Of a stretch of 64,000 bases of DNA, positions 1-9,089 are shown in pieces. This DNA comes from [Haemophilus] ducreyi. Lineage in GTDB: Bacteria > Pseudomonadota > Gammaproteobacteria > Enterobacterales > Pasteurellaceae. A model generated the notes under the pieces. That model ran no database searches and was not told where the DNA came from. It saw nothing but the letters and a program-made list of their open reading frames with translations. The stretch covers positions 1 through 64,000 of the forward strand of contig NZ_FOJC01000006.1 in NCBI RefSeq assembly GCF_900109315.1, written 5' to 3'. A program made the position numbers and the translations under genes. Position 1 is the stretch's first letter. Each line of letters opens with the position of its first letter.

Positions 1-163
1 GTATGGCTTAATCGCCGTCGCAGTGGCAGTCTTAATTATTGCTGCATTTTATAGTGAAAATAGTTTTATAAAAAAACTACAAAGTAAATTTTCTAACTTA
101 GCTAGTGGTATAAATGGCACTGCTAATGAATTAAATAACTTTCACAAAAATTCAACACGATAA
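1..163 (+). CDS. flp1: Flp pilin, 3' part only (first of two flp genes seen)
   Basis: This is the 3' end of a Flp-type prepilin, cut by the left window edge. The frame beginning at base 2 reads YGLIAVAVAVLIIAAFYSEN and ends with TAA at 161-163. The hydrophobic segment is nearly identical to that of the next gene, so the two are tandem paralogues. Flp pilins are the major subunit of the Tad pilus; the N-terminal leader and cleavage site lie outside the window. Only 12 bases separate it from the next flp, which points to one transcript. The number flp1 is only relative to this window; more copies may lie upstream. Confidence 0.9.
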   Translation, partial: YGLIAVAVAVLIIAAFYSENSFIKKLQSKFSNLASGINGTANELNNFHKNSTR

Positions 164-175
164 TTAAGAGAAAAA

Positions 176-445
176 ATGTTATCTACATTAACAACTAAAG
201 CGTATATTTCTACTAGTGAAACATTACGTAATAAAATGAAAACTTTTAGACAGGATCAACAAGGTGTAACAGCAATTGAATATGGCTTAATTGCAGTAGC
301 AGTTGCGGTACTAATTATTGCCGTATTCTATAGTGAGGATGGCTTTTTATTTAAATTAAGAGAAAAATTCTTTCATTTAGAGGTCGGATTAGGCAACGCC
401 GCACCTGATGGAGATCTTATTAATTTTAATAAAGCGAGAAGCTAA
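176..445 (+). CDS. flp2: Flp pilin (type IVb prepilin)
   Basis: An 89-residue prepilin with a 30-residue positively charged leader ending in QQG, followed by VTAIEYGLIAVAVAVLII. This is the Flp motif: processing is expected after Gly30, leaving Val as the first mature residue, with the conserved Glu and Tyr at mature positions 4 and 5. The mature C-terminal region is short and charged, as in small Flp pilins. A purine-rich stretch (AAGAGAAAAA) precedes the ATG. It follows the partial flp and precedes tadV. A paralogue of this kind may be a minor or silent pilin; the sequence does not say which copy dominates. Confidence 0.93.
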   Translation: MLSTLTTKAYISTSETLRNKMKTFRQDQQGVTAIEYGLIAVAVAVLIIAVFYSEDGFLFKLREKFFHLEVGLGNAAPDGDLINFNKARS

Positions 446-454
446 AATTAGTAT

Positions 455-491
455 TAGGTCATATGTGTATTTAATTTTACTGTATGGCCTA
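455..491 (+). terminator. Stem-loop between the flp genes and the tad machinery genes
   Basis: TAGGTCATA (455-463) can pair with TATGGCCTA (483-491), a 9-bp stem with one G-T wobble and a 19-nt loop. No long T run follows, so it is not a strong intrinsic terminator. It sits between the pilin genes and tadV. There it could stabilise the abundant flp mRNA or let only part of transcription through. The role is inferred. Confidence 0.4.
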
Positions 492-512
492 TAATTAATA
501 GTAGGTGTAACT

Positions 513-947
513 ATGCTTGGTTATTCTAAATTAGTGCTTTTTAGTTTTATTATATCACTGCTTATTTGGCTATCTTATACCGATATTCGCGCCCGCATTA
601 TTACCAACAAAGTCGTGCTAGTGCTATGTTGTGCGGTTTTGCCATTTAGTTGGCTAACACAAGGCATGGTTTACCCCATGCCTGCATTAATTTGTTTAGT
701 CGTTGGCTTTGTATTGTTTATGTTAGGCGTAATCGGCGCAGGTGATGTCAAATTAATGGCGGTGTTAATGCTAGCCATCCCGTCTGAATATGCGATCTTT
801 TTCCTTTTTTTCACCGCGTGTGCAGGCTTAGGGCTAATTATCATTGGAGGGTTGTTTTTCCGCCAAGCCATTGTTAAAAAAGGGTTACCCTATGGGGTAG
901 CAATCAGTGTCGGCTTTATTGCCACACAATTATTATTTATTTTATAA
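513..947 (+). CDS. tadV: TadV prepilin peptidase (A24 aspartyl protease)
   Basis: A 144-residue polytopic membrane protein of the short prepilin peptidase family that lacks the N-methylase domain. The two catalytic aspartates are visible: Asp24 in YTDIR and Asp78 in the GxGD motif (GAGDVK). It would cut the leader from Flp and the TadE/TadF pseudopilins at the inner membrane. The length matches TadV proteins. It lies just after the flp genes and 28 bases before rcpC, in the usual tad order. Confidence 0.93.
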   Translation: MLGYSKLVLFSFIISLLIWLSYTDIRARIITNKVVLVLCCAVLPFSWLTQGMVYPMPALICLVVGFVLFMLGVIGAGDVKLMAVLMLAIPSEYAIFFLFFTACAGLGLIIIGGLFFRQAIVKKGLPYGVAISVGFIATQLLFIL

Positions 948-975
948 ACTTTATCTTCACTCAAGGAAATAAACG

Positions 976-1815
976 ATGAATTATAGATCACTCTTTATTC
1001 TCTCTATTATTATTCTGGCAGTGGGCTTTGGTGGTCTATTTTTCCTACCTGATGACCAACCAAATACACCGCAACAAACCACTACCCAAGGCGAAGTAGC
1101 CGCCGAAGCACCACAAAGCGAACCAAGCCAAAGCGAGAAAGTAATCACCACAGTTACCTTAAATCACGATATCAAAAAAGGCACCTTATTACAGCCTGAA
1201 GATTACACCGTATCTGAGTTAACCGTGCCAGAAAACAGCCCATTAGTTGAATCAGATGTTAAAGAATTAGTTGATTCAGCCGCAAATAAATCATTACAAG
1301 GCTTTTTAGTAGCCGAAAACCTCTCAAAAGGTTCGCTATTAAACCAAAAAGTATTGATCGACCCTGAAGATCCACGTTTTATTTTAATGAGTATCGACCC
1401 ACAACAAGAAGTGGCGTATCGCATTTATATTAAAGAAGCGGAAAGATATTTATTAGATTCTATTCGTGGTGGCGATATGGTTTCTGTTTATAGCGTGCAA
1501 CAAGATTTAGGCCGCCCAGAACGTGACCAAAACTCATTAGCAAAAATTGCTGAGAATTTCAAAGTATTAAAAGTTAAAAAATTCTCACCACAACAAGCAG
1601 ATCCTAACAACGATGAAAATACGAAGAAAACCGACACTGAATACAACAAAGATTTTCTTGGTTATTTAAGTCTTAAAGTAGATGCAATGCAATTAAAAGA
1701 ATTTTATTCATTAGATAAACAAGCCAGATTAATTGTATTACCAACCACAAACGATGAAGCAACAGAAGTTAATCACCGTGGTATGTTTATCCGTCAGTTA
1801 AGAGGAAGAAATTAA
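976..1815 (+). CDS. rcpC: RcpC/CpaB family pilus assembly protein
   Basis: A 279-residue protein with an N-terminal membrane anchor (about residues 5-24, RSLFILSIIILAVGFGGLFF). A Pro/Gln/Glu-rich linker follows, then an SAF/CpaB-type domain from about residue 55 (VTLNHDIKKGTLLQPEDY). RcpC proteins sit in the periplasm next to the RcpA secretin and are thought to help fix or gate the outer-membrane channel. The stop overlaps the rcpA start by one base (TAATG), so the two are translationally coupled. An AAGGAAA ribosome site lies before the ATG. Confidence 0.88.
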   Translation: MNYRSLFILSIIILAVGFGGLFFLPDDQPNTPQQTTTQGEVAAEAPQSEPSQSEKVITTVTLNHDIKKGTLLQPEDYTVSELTVPENSPLVESDVKELVDSAANKSLQGFLVAENLSKGSLLNQKVLIDPEDPRFILMSIDPQQEVAYRIYIKEAERYLLDSIRGGDMVSVYSVQQDLGRPERDQNSLAKIAENFKVLKVKKFSPQQADPNNDENTKKTDTEYNKDFLGYLSLKVDAMQLKEFYSLDKQARLIVLPTTNDEATEVNHRGMFIRQLRGRN

Positions 1816-3185
1816 TGTTAACTAAAAAATTTCCTAAAACGTTACTCTGCTTTGCTTTGCTTGGCATGTTTACCTTTACGCCAAGCTTAGCGAAAACATT
1901 TAATTTGGAACAAGGCCAAACTAAATTAATTAAAACGAAAACTAAAATCGATACTATTTTTGTGTCTTCTCCAGAAGTGGCTGATTATCAAATTTTAGAT
2001 GATAACAGCTTTATGCTTTATGCCAAAGGCGAAGGCAAAACAGAAATCGTAGCCTTTGACTTTGAAGGCAATACGTTAACGGAAGATGTGGTAAGTGTTA
2101 ATAATATGATTAATAACATTTCAGAAACCAACCAACAAATCCAAACACGCTTTCCAAACAGTAACTTAACCGTTAAAAAAATCGGTAAAGCCTATGTAGT
2201 AGAAGGCAAAGCCAAAAATGAAGCCGAAACTGAAGACGTCATTCGTGTAGTCGGTGAAGCATTAGGCGCAGGCAAAAACGTTACCTCTAAAAACTTAGCG
2301 GGCGAGCAAGTGCCATTTTTAAATGATTATCAATACGAAGGTATTATTAATAACACCACCGCTAGCGACGCAACGCAAATTAACGTTAAATTAACCGTAG
2401 CAGAAGTAAACAAAAAATTCTCTGATGAAATCGGTATCCACTGGAGCAATCTAAGCGGTAACTTTTTCAAAAATTTAACTAATTTAGCAATTCAAGGCGG
2501 TTTTGGCCCAGAAGGCGGTAAATTAGCATTAGTCAATCAAGATAACTTACAAATGTTAGTCACTGCCCTAGATAACCAAAGCAACGGTAAAATCTTAGCT
2601 GAACCAAACATTTCAATGTTATCAGGCGAAACCGCTGACATTTTAGTCGGGGGCGAAGTGCCAATCATTGAACGTAAAGATGGTTCACCAACCGTGAACT
2701 ATAAAGAGTTCGGTATTAAATTAGCCGTCGGTGCTAAATTACAAAAAAATGATCGCATTCGTTTAGCATTATCACAAGAAGTCAGCACCATTGCAGGTAG
2801 CTTTAAGCTAGACCAAGATTCATTACCAATTTTTAATACACGTCGTTCAAAATCAACGTTTGAAGTTGGTAATGGTGAAAGCTTTATTATCAGTGGTTTA
2901 CTCAATAAAGAAGACATTGAAAGCATCACTAAAGTGCCGGGTTTAGGCGATATACCAATTTTAGGTGCATTCTTCCGTAGTGCGAATACTTCACGCGGCA
3001 GTAAAGAGTTAGTAGTCATTGCTACAGTTAACTTAGTTAAACCGGTTGATGGTTCAGAAATTCTGTATCCAACCTTTGAAAACACCGGTACGATGGAACG
3101 TTTCTTTAATTCAACAGCATTAAAAAATGTTTACCACAAAACGTTAACCTCTAATTTCTTAAAAAATGGTGGGTTTATCCAATGA
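1815..3185 (+). CDS. rcpA: RcpA outer-membrane secretin of the Tad system
   Basis: A 456-residue secretin (CpaC family) with a signal peptide (residues 1-26, cleavage near PSLA-KT). An N-terminal pilus/secretin domain is followed by a C-terminal secretin domain from about residue 195. Signatures include LAEPNISMLSGETADILVGG, the VNYKEFGIKL strand and VPGLGDIPILGAFF. It forms the outer-membrane pore for the Flp fibre. It is coupled to rcpC (1-base overlap) and rcpB (ATGA overlap). Confidence 0.94.
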   Translation: MLTKKFPKTLLCFALLGMFTFTPSLAKTFNLEQGQTKLIKTKTKIDTIFVSSPEVADYQILDDNSFMLYAKGEGKTEIVAFDFEGNTLTEDVVSVNNMINNISETNQQIQTRFPNSNLTVKKIGKAYVVEGKAKNEAETEDVIRVVGEALGAGKNVTSKNLAGEQVPFLNDYQYEGIINNTTASDATQINVKLTVAEVNKKFSDEIGIHWSNLSGNFFKNLTNLAIQGGFGPEGGKLALVNQDNLQMLVTALDNQSNGKILAEPNISMLSGETADILVGGEVPIIERKDGSPTVNYKEFGIKLAVGAKLQKNDRIRLALSQEVSTIAGSFKLDQDSLPIFNTRRSKSTFEVGNGESFIISGLLNKEDIESITKVPGLGDIPILGAFFRSANTSRGSKELVVIATVNLVKPVDGSEILYPTFENTGTMERFFNSTALKNVYHKTLTSNFLKNGGFIQ

Positions 3186-3673
3186 GAAAATTATTAACTG
3201 TCTGTAGCCTTTGTGCAGTGGCTCTTCCAACTTTTGCACAAACTGAACTGCTAGCAAATACACAACCAGTACAACCGCTTAAAAGCCAAATTGCATCTGC
3301 AAAATCATTTAACATTAAACGATTTGTATTAGCAAATAACAGCGATGTTGCAGTCGAAAACTTACTGACTGAAGTAGCTGCAAAAGCAAAAAGCGCGCCT
3401 GATTCACAAACTTTACATATTATCTCTATGGATAAAAAAGTTAAAGAATTAGCAAAATCTATCAGTAACCGTTTAAAAGCGATGAAGATCAAACATAATA
3501 TCTCCGTTGAACACAGAGCAACGATTAATCCGTTATACCCTATTTATGTTGAGTTCCACGAAATCGCACGTAAACCAATCCATTGTAAAGTAGAAATAGG
3601 CGAAGATTATTGGAGTTTCGATCCAGCTGACTACTGTGCTACTAAACACAATGACTATTTACAATTAAAATAA
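3182..3673 (+). CDS. rcpB: RcpB, Tad pilus outer-membrane associated protein
   Basis: A 163-residue exported protein with a signal peptide (about residues 1-19, ending TFA-QT). It has no strongly diagnostic motif. Position, size and the ATGA overlap with rcpA identify it as RcpB, which in Pasteurellaceae co-fractionates with RcpA in the outer membrane and is thought to gate the secretin. Two Cys in the last third (HCKVEI and DYCATK) could form a disulfide. The assignment rests mainly on synteny. Confidence 0.8.
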   Translation: MRKLLTVCSLCAVALPTFAQTELLANTQPVQPLKSQIASAKSFNIKRFVLANNSDVAVENLLTEVAAKAKSAPDSQTLHIISMDKKVKELAKSISNRLKAMKIKHNISVEHRATINPLYPIYVEFHEIARKPIHCKVEIGEDYWSFDPADYCATKHNDYLQLK

Positions 3674-3695
3674 TAATTAACTAAAAGGATCTCTT

Positions 3696-4817
3696 ATGTT
3701 ATTGCTCGATCAAGAAAATCAAGCCGTCGATAGCGTTCGCAAGATTATGATCATTTCTGAAATTAATGAATTAAATGATCGTATTGCTCAATTGCTACGT
3801 AGTCGCGGCTTAGAAAATATAGAGTTAATCAATGCTGATTTCTTTAGTAATGACACCTTATCTATCTCTGCCGAAGAAACGATCGGTGTCATTGTTGATA
3901 TTAAAAATGAAACTAGCATTAATCAAATTACTAATAAAATTCACAGCATCATTCCACAAAATGTTTGGTGCTGCACAATGGGCCATAGTGACTCAATCTC
4001 ACTAGCCCAAAAATTATTAGACGCAGGCGTAGTTTATTTCAATGCTGAAACACAGCTACCTCAAATGGTTGAGCGTATCATTACAGGGGTAAATATCCCG
4101 TTCTTACGCAATACGATTAAAATCAGTGTATTAGGCTGTAAAGGCGGTATCGGTTCAAGTATCATCAGCTCCCATATTGCAAATGCCATTGCCACTGAGA
4201 AAAAAGTACCGGTATTGTTAGCGCAAAGTAAATTAGGCTCACAAGACTTAGACTTATTATTCGATAAAAAGCTACAAAGCGATATCGTTGAATATGCGCC
4301 AAATCTTGATTTATACCAAGGCATACCATCTAAATTAGCTAGCCATGCCTTAAATAAATATAACTTTATTGTTTATGACCAACCTATCTTCAGCTTAGAT
4401 AAAGAAGAATACGATAGCATATTTGAGCATAGCAATACTTTTGTATTAGTAATCGAACGTAAAATCAGCTCATTACGTGTAGCAAAACAATTCTTAGATG
4501 AATGTGAACGCATCCGTAATACCACAAGCCGTTTTATCCGTACATTTATTTGTATTTCTGATCACAAAAATGAAATATCTAAATTAATGGCAACTGGCGA
4601 TGTTGAACGTCTATTACAATGCGAGATCGATAACATTATCCCTTATGCAAAAAATATGTCATCTTCTGATAAAGCCTTAACAGCAAATTTAGGCACTAAA
4701 GGGAAAAAAGAAATAAGTTTATTGGCAATGAAAGCAATTGGTGCTTTATCTCGTAACGGTGTTAAACAAGGTGGGCAATCTGGTTTAGCGACATTCTTTA
4801 AAAAACTCTTTAAATGA
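3696..4817 (+). CDS. tadZ: TadZ, ParA/MinD-like localisation factor
   Basis: A 373-residue cytoplasmic protein with an N-terminal receiver-like region (about residues 1-130) and a C-terminal MinD/ParA-like ATPase fold. The nucleotide loop is KGGIGSS (residues 149-155) in place of the canonical KGGVGKT, so the usual second lysine is missing. Degenerate Walker A motifs are known in TadZ proteins. TadZ marks the polar site for Tad assembly. The start at 3696 has an AAAAGGA ribosome site, and the stop overlaps tadA (ATGA). Confidence 0.9.
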   Translation: MLLLDQENQAVDSVRKIMIISEINELNDRIAQLLRSRGLENIELINADFFSNDTLSISAEETIGVIVDIKNETSINQITNKIHSIIPQNVWCCTMGHSDSISLAQKLLDAGVVYFNAETQLPQMVERIITGVNIPFLRNTIKISVLGCKGGIGSSIISSHIANAIATEKKVPVLLAQSKLGSQDLDLLFDKKLQSDIVEYAPNLDLYQGIPSKLASHALNKYNFIVYDQPIFSLDKEEYDSIFEHSNTFVLVIERKISSLRVAKQFLDECERIRNTTSRFIRTFICISDHKNEISKLMATGDVERLLQCEIDNIIPYAKNMSSSDKALTANLGTKGKKEISLLAMKAIGALSRNGVKQGGQSGLATFFKKLFK

Positions 4818-6109
4818 GTATTCCTATGTTAACAAAAGATCAACAAGTATTCTTCCGTAACGCACTTCTTAGTAATTTGAATGTTGATACATTAGATGAA
4901 ATCGAAAATGAACGGAGTAAGCTAGTTACGGAATTAACTCAATCCCTTTATCGGGTTGCTAATACCAATAATATTTATATTACTCCTTATGATGCTACTG
5001 ATATGGCTGAAATTGTTGCCGATGAAATCGGTGGCTATGGCCCTATCCGTGAGCTAATGGAAGATGATACGGTCAATGATATCTTGGTCAATGGTCCAGA
5101 TAATATATGGGTTGAACGTGCGGGTGTATTAGAGAAAACCAATAAAACCTTTATCAACAATGAACAATTAACAGATATCGCAAAACGTTTAGTCGCGCGT
5201 GTTGGTCGTCGTATTGATGAAAGTATGCCATTAGTTGACTCACGTCTACCCGATGGTAGCCGTTTAAACGTAGTAATTCAGCCGATTGCATTAGATGGAA
5301 CATCGATTTCAATTCGTAAATTCTCTAAATCGAAAAAATCATTGCAAGAGTTAGTTAACTTTGGTTCTATGACATTAGACATGGCCAATTTCTTAATCAT
5401 TGCCGCACGTTCACGCGTTAATATCATAGTATCAGGGGGTACGGGCTCTGGTAAAACAACTCTACTAAATGCGCTTTCTAGCTATATCTCACCAACTGAG
5501 CGGGTATTAACCTTAGAGGATACCGCCGAGTTACGCTTAGAACAGCCACATGTTGTACGTTTAGAAACGCGTTTAGCCGGTGTTGAACGTACAGGTGAAA
5601 TCACCATGCAAGACTTAGTAATCAATGCCTTGCGTATGCGTCCTGAACGTATCATCGTCGGTGAGTGTCGTGGTGCAGAAGCATTCCAAATGTTACAGGC
5701 AATGAACACCGGTCACGATGGCTCAATGTCTACCCTGCACGCCAATACACCACGCGATGCAACCGCACGTTTAGAAAGTATGGTGATGATGTCAAATGCT
5801 TCCCTACCATTAGAAGCAATTCGTCGTAATATTGCTTCTGCGGTAAATATCATTATCCAAGCATCTCGTCTAAATGACGGTTCGCGTAAAGTAATGAATA
5901 TTACTGAGGTAATGGGTATGGAAAATGGACAGATCGTTTTACAAGATATTTTCTCATTTGAACCAAGCCAACATCGTGATGAAAATAATAAAATTATCGG
6001 TAAATTTGTTAATCACGGTTTATTAACGCGTTCAGCGGTGTATCAAAATGCGCAAGTATTTAACCTCACTGGTGAATTACAAAATATCTTTAGGGAGCAT
6101 GCTCAATGA
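4814..6109 (+). CDS. tadA: TadA secretion ATPase (CpaF family)
   Basis: A 431-residue type II/IV secretion ATPase that powers Flp pilus assembly. Seen are the N-terminal domain typical of CpaF proteins, Walker A GGTGSGKTTLLNAL, the Asp box around LTLEDTAEL, Walker B RPERIIVGE and the His box around GHDGSMSTLHAN. It starts within the tadZ stop (ATGA) and ends overlapping tadB (ATGA). It is cytoplasmic and docks on TadB/TadC. Confidence 0.96.
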   Translation: MSIPMLTKDQQVFFRNALLSNLNVDTLDEIENERSKLVTELTQSLYRVANTNNIYITPYDATDMAEIVADEIGGYGPIRELMEDDTVNDILVNGPDNIWVERAGVLEKTNKTFINNEQLTDIAKRLVARVGRRIDESMPLVDSRLPDGSRLNVVIQPIALDGTSISIRKFSKSKKSLQELVNFGSMTLDMANFLIIAARSRVNIIVSGGTGSGKTTLLNALSSYISPTERVLTLEDTAELRLEQPHVVRLETRLAGVERTGEITMQDLVINALRMRPERIIVGECRGAEAFQMLQAMNTGHDGSMSTLHANTPRDATARLESMVMMSNASLPLEAIRRNIASAVNIIIQASRLNDGSRKVMNITEVMGMENGQIVLQDIFSFEPSQHRDENNKIIGKFVNHGLLTRSAVYQNAQVFNLTGELQNIFREHAQ

Positions 6110-6993
6110 TACTTCTCTATTACCTTGTATTCGGGTTTGGGGGATTATTATTACTGCTAACAGTAACAAGTTGGTTAAAAACACGTAAACAAATCCAAAT
6201 ACGTGAAACCAACTTTAACCAGAAAGTAAGAGAAACTTTTGACATCTTTGAAAAGAATGTAACACTTTGGTTTTATTATTTATCTGGCAGCGGAAATAAT
6301 CACCTGATTAGAAACTTAATAATCCATTTTGCTATTTTTGTTGGTCTCTATTATGCCAATGCAGCGTTAATTCGATTTGATAACCAATCATTTATGATTG
6401 CCGAGCTGATCGGATTCGTAATGCTAGTGTGGAAAATGGGTCAACGACGTAATAAAAAAATGTTTGATGAGACGTTTCCTGAAGTAATTCAAATCTTAAA
6501 TGCAGCAACCTCTTCGGGTGTTAGTTTATTGCAAGCAATGGAACGATGTGGTAAAGATATCAGCGGCCCATTAGGACAAGAATTTACTTTAATTTATAAG
6601 CGGTTAGCACGTGGTGAAGACGCCATGGCTGTCTTCCAAGACAGCTATTCTCGCTATCCTTATAAGTCGTTTTATTTCTTTATCTGTATTATTCGCACCA
6701 ACTTATCACGTGGTGGACAGATTCGTGAAGTAGTATCTCGTTTAGGCAGAGCGATTGCTGATGCGAATAAAATGGAACAAAAGAAGAAAGCAATGACAGC
6801 TGAAGCCCGTATGTCGGTAATGATTGTTGCTTGTTTCCCTGTATTCTTCTTTTTCTTTATGAAGTTTATGACCCCTGAAAACTTCGACTTTATGATGAAT
6901 GATCCAGGTGGTCGCATTATTCTCTACTATGTAGTAGGCAGTGAATTATTAGGAATATTTACTGTTTGGTGGCTTATGAGGAAGGCAAGTTAA
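6106..6993 (+). CDS. tadB: TadB inner-membrane platform protein
   Basis: A 295-residue type II secretion F (GspF-like) membrane protein with an N-terminal anchor, a TM pair near residues 70-110, a cytoplasmic helical domain (PEVIQILNAATSSGVSLLQA) and C-terminal TM segments. With TadC it forms the membrane platform on which TadA acts. Its start overlaps the tadA stop and its stop overlaps the tadC start (TAATG), giving a tightly coupled block. Confidence 0.92.
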   Translation: MILLYYLVFGFGGLLLLLTVTSWLKTRKQIQIRETNFNQKVRETFDIFEKNVTLWFYYLSGSGNNHLIRNLIIHFAIFVGLYYANAALIRFDNQSFMIAELIGFVMLVWKMGQRRNKKMFDETFPEVIQILNAATSSGVSLLQAMERCGKDISGPLGQEFTLIYKRLARGEDAMAVFQDSYSRYPYKSFYFFICIIRTNLSRGGQIREVVSRLGRAIADANKMEQKKKAMTAEARMSVMIVACFPVFFFFFMKFMTPENFDFMMNDPGGRIILYYVVGSELLGIFTVWWLMRKAS

Positions 6994-7838
6994 TGAAAAC
7001 GATTTTATTCTTTCTATTAATTATCATCTTTGGTCTATTTATATTAGTGATGGCCTTTGCCCAGAAAAAAGGCGTTGATCGCCATAAAGACATTTTAGAG
7101 GGTAACTACCCACAAGAAATCGCTGAAGATGAAAAACCGAAAGGAAAAACTAAACAGCAAGCCGAGCTTGAAGTTTTACTTATTCAAAATAATCCACTTT
7201 TACGCTTCTTAAGTTTGATTGATAAGAACGTTAAGGTTAAACTCTTAACAATTGCTTTACTTTCCTTCATTAACTACACAATCAATGAAGATCAACTTGA
7301 ATTTATGTTGGGTGAAGCGGTAGTGGTAGTTCTCACAATCATGTTACCTAGTATGATTGTAAATATGATCATCAAAAGTAAAATTAAACGGATTATGAAT
7401 GACCTGCCCGGTTTCATTGACTTAGTGGCCGTAAACGTTCAAACAGGGATCAGTATTGAAGCCGCATTCAAACAGGTTTCAATGGATTTTGAACGTTTAA
7501 ATCCTGATTTAACTTATGTATTATTACGGATTATCCGTCGTGCAGAACTCACTAGCTTAAACGTAGCTTTACAAGACTTAGCGATTTCCTTGCCAACAAA
7601 AGAAATCAGAATGTTCTGTACTGTTATGCAACAGAGTTTAAACTTTGGTTCTTCAGTATACGACAATTTAACCACATTATCTGCGGATATTCGTGATATG
7701 CAACTACTTGTAATGGAAGAAAAACTCGGTACCTTAGCAGCAAAAATGAGTGTACCATTAATTCTTTTCGTTATGTTCCCAATTATTATTCTAATTGTAG
7801 CACCTGGTGCAATGAGGGTTTTACCAAATGCTTTCTAA
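6993..7838 (+). CDS. tadC: TadC inner-membrane platform protein
   Basis: A 281-residue GspF-like protein paired with TadB. The domain signature LPGFIDLVAVNVQTGISIEA and the C-terminal TM segment (PLILFVMFPIIILIVAP) are clear. I chose the ATG at 6993, which overlaps the tadB stop by one base and leads directly into a TM anchor. An upstream in-frame start at 6966 would lie inside tadB and add nine polar residues. The 3' end overlaps tadD by 11 bases. Confidence 0.92.
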   Translation: MKTILFFLLIIIFGLFILVMAFAQKKGVDRHKDILEGNYPQEIAEDEKPKGKTKQQAELEVLLIQNNPLLRFLSLIDKNVKVKLLTIALLSFINYTINEDQLEFMLGEAVVVVLTIMLPSMIVNMIIKSKIKRIMNDLPGFIDLVAVNVQTGISIEAAFKQVSMDFERLNPDLTYVLLRIIRRAELTSLNVALQDLAISLPTKEIRMFCTVMQQSLNFGSSVYDNLTTLSADIRDMQLLVMEEKLGTLAAKMSVPLILFVMFPIIILIVAPGAMRVLPNAF

Positions 7839-8580
7839 ATTCATTAAAACAACGCTAGCCACTAGTTTGTTAATTACTTTATCAGCTTGTTCAAACTTAA
7901 AATCACCGGTTCCACCGGCTAAAAAAGCAGATCAAGAAAAACTGTACGAAAGTACTAAAAATTATAATGCGCTAATTGCCATGTATCGTGCCGATCTCAA
8001 ACATTTCAAAGATCCGATGACGCAATTTAAATTAGCTAAAAGCTATTATCATATAGGTGACAGTAAATCGTCTGTGCTTTATCTCAAACCATTACGCTTT
8101 ACTAAACAACCATTTAACAATGAAATTGAATTACTGTACATCCGTAACTTAATTCAATTAGGCAAATACCAAGAAGCACAAACTGTTGCTACAGATTTAA
8201 TCAAAATGTCGCCACAAAACAGTGAGGCTTATAACCTACGTGGTATTAGCTCAGCCCAACAAGGTGAATTGGCTAAAGCAGAACAAGATATGAATAAAGC
8301 ACGTGAGTTATTTATTAACGACGTAGTCGCAATTAATAACATCGCAATGTTAAATATTTTAAATAATGATTACCGTAATGCGGTCAATTTATTATTACCT
8401 CAATATTTAAATGGCTCTAAAGATTCACGCTTAATTCATAACTTAGTCTTTGCATTAGTGAAAAGTGGCGATATTGATTATGCTACAGACATTATCCGCA
8501 AGGAAAGTCTATATGCTTCACCTGAAGATTTAATCAACGCACTTAAAAACACTGAAAAAGCACCTAAAGTGGGTCGTTAA
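7828..8580 (+). CDS. tadD: TadD, TPR lipoprotein
   Basis: A 250-residue lipoprotein. The signal peptide ends in the lipobox LSAC, with the acylated Cys at about residue 21. Tetratricopeptide-like repeats fill the rest (for example MSPQNSEAYNLRGISSAQQG and the helices after it). TadD is thought to act as a pilotin-like factor for RcpA/RcpB. It overlaps tadC by 11 bases and is followed 2 bases later by tadE. Confidence 0.9.
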   Translation: MLSKFIKTTLATSLLITLSACSNLKSPVPPAKKADQEKLYESTKNYNALIAMYRADLKHFKDPMTQFKLAKSYYHIGDSKSSVLYLKPLRFTKQPFNNEIELLYIRNLIQLGKYQEAQTVATDLIKMSPQNSEAYNLRGISSAQQGELAKAEQDMNKARELFINDVVAINNIAMLNILNNDYRNAVNLLLPQYLNGSKDSRLIHNLVFALVKSGDIDYATDIIRKESLYASPEDLINALKNTEKAPKVGR

Positions 8581-8582
8581 TT

Positions 8583-9089
8583 ATGAAAAAAGCCATTCAT
8601 CGTTTTATAAACAATGTAAAAGGCGTCGCAGTAGTTGAGTTCAGTCTAACGATTGGACTCTTCCTATTCGTCCTTTTTATGATTTTAGAAGCCTGTCGCA
8701 TTGTTGTATTAGGATCTTATTTAGATTTATCAGTAACAGAAGCCGCTCGTTTCGCTAGAAAAATGCCAGCAGGAACAAAAGAGTATAAAGAAGTCTTTGA
8801 AAAGCATATTCAACCGCCAGATACATTTTGGGCTTTTATCAGCCACGGTGAAAAAGTTCAAGCACAGTCTGTTCAATATTTTAAAACAGTAGAAGAACTC
8901 GTAAATAAAACATCGACAACAAGGCAAAACACTAGCACTGGTTCTGCTTTCGCAGAATACTCATTTGAATATAAATATAAACCAATGTTTTTTATAACAC
9001 CTGAACAAGCCGTTCAGCGATTATTTAAACGTAAAATCGTGGTACTCCAAGAATATGAAAAAGATCAACAAAAAATTTCTAAAAAATAA
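8583..9089 (+). CDS. tadE: TadE pseudopilin
   Basis: A 168-residue TadE-like protein with a short basic leader and the pseudopilin motif KGVAVVEFSLTIGLFLFVLF. Processing by TadV is expected after Gly, with Glu at mature position 5. The rest is a small periplasmic domain. Its last 35 bases overlap tadF in another frame, a long overlap that implies coupled translation. Confidence 0.88.
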   Translation: MKKAIHRFINNVKGVAVVEFSLTIGLFLFVLFMILEACRIVVLGSYLDLSVTEAARFARKMPAGTKEYKEVFEKHIQPPDTFWAFISHGEKVQAQSVQYFKTVEELVNKTSTTRQNTSTGSAFAEYSFEYKYKPMFFITPEQAVQRLFKRKIVVLQEYEKDQQKISKK

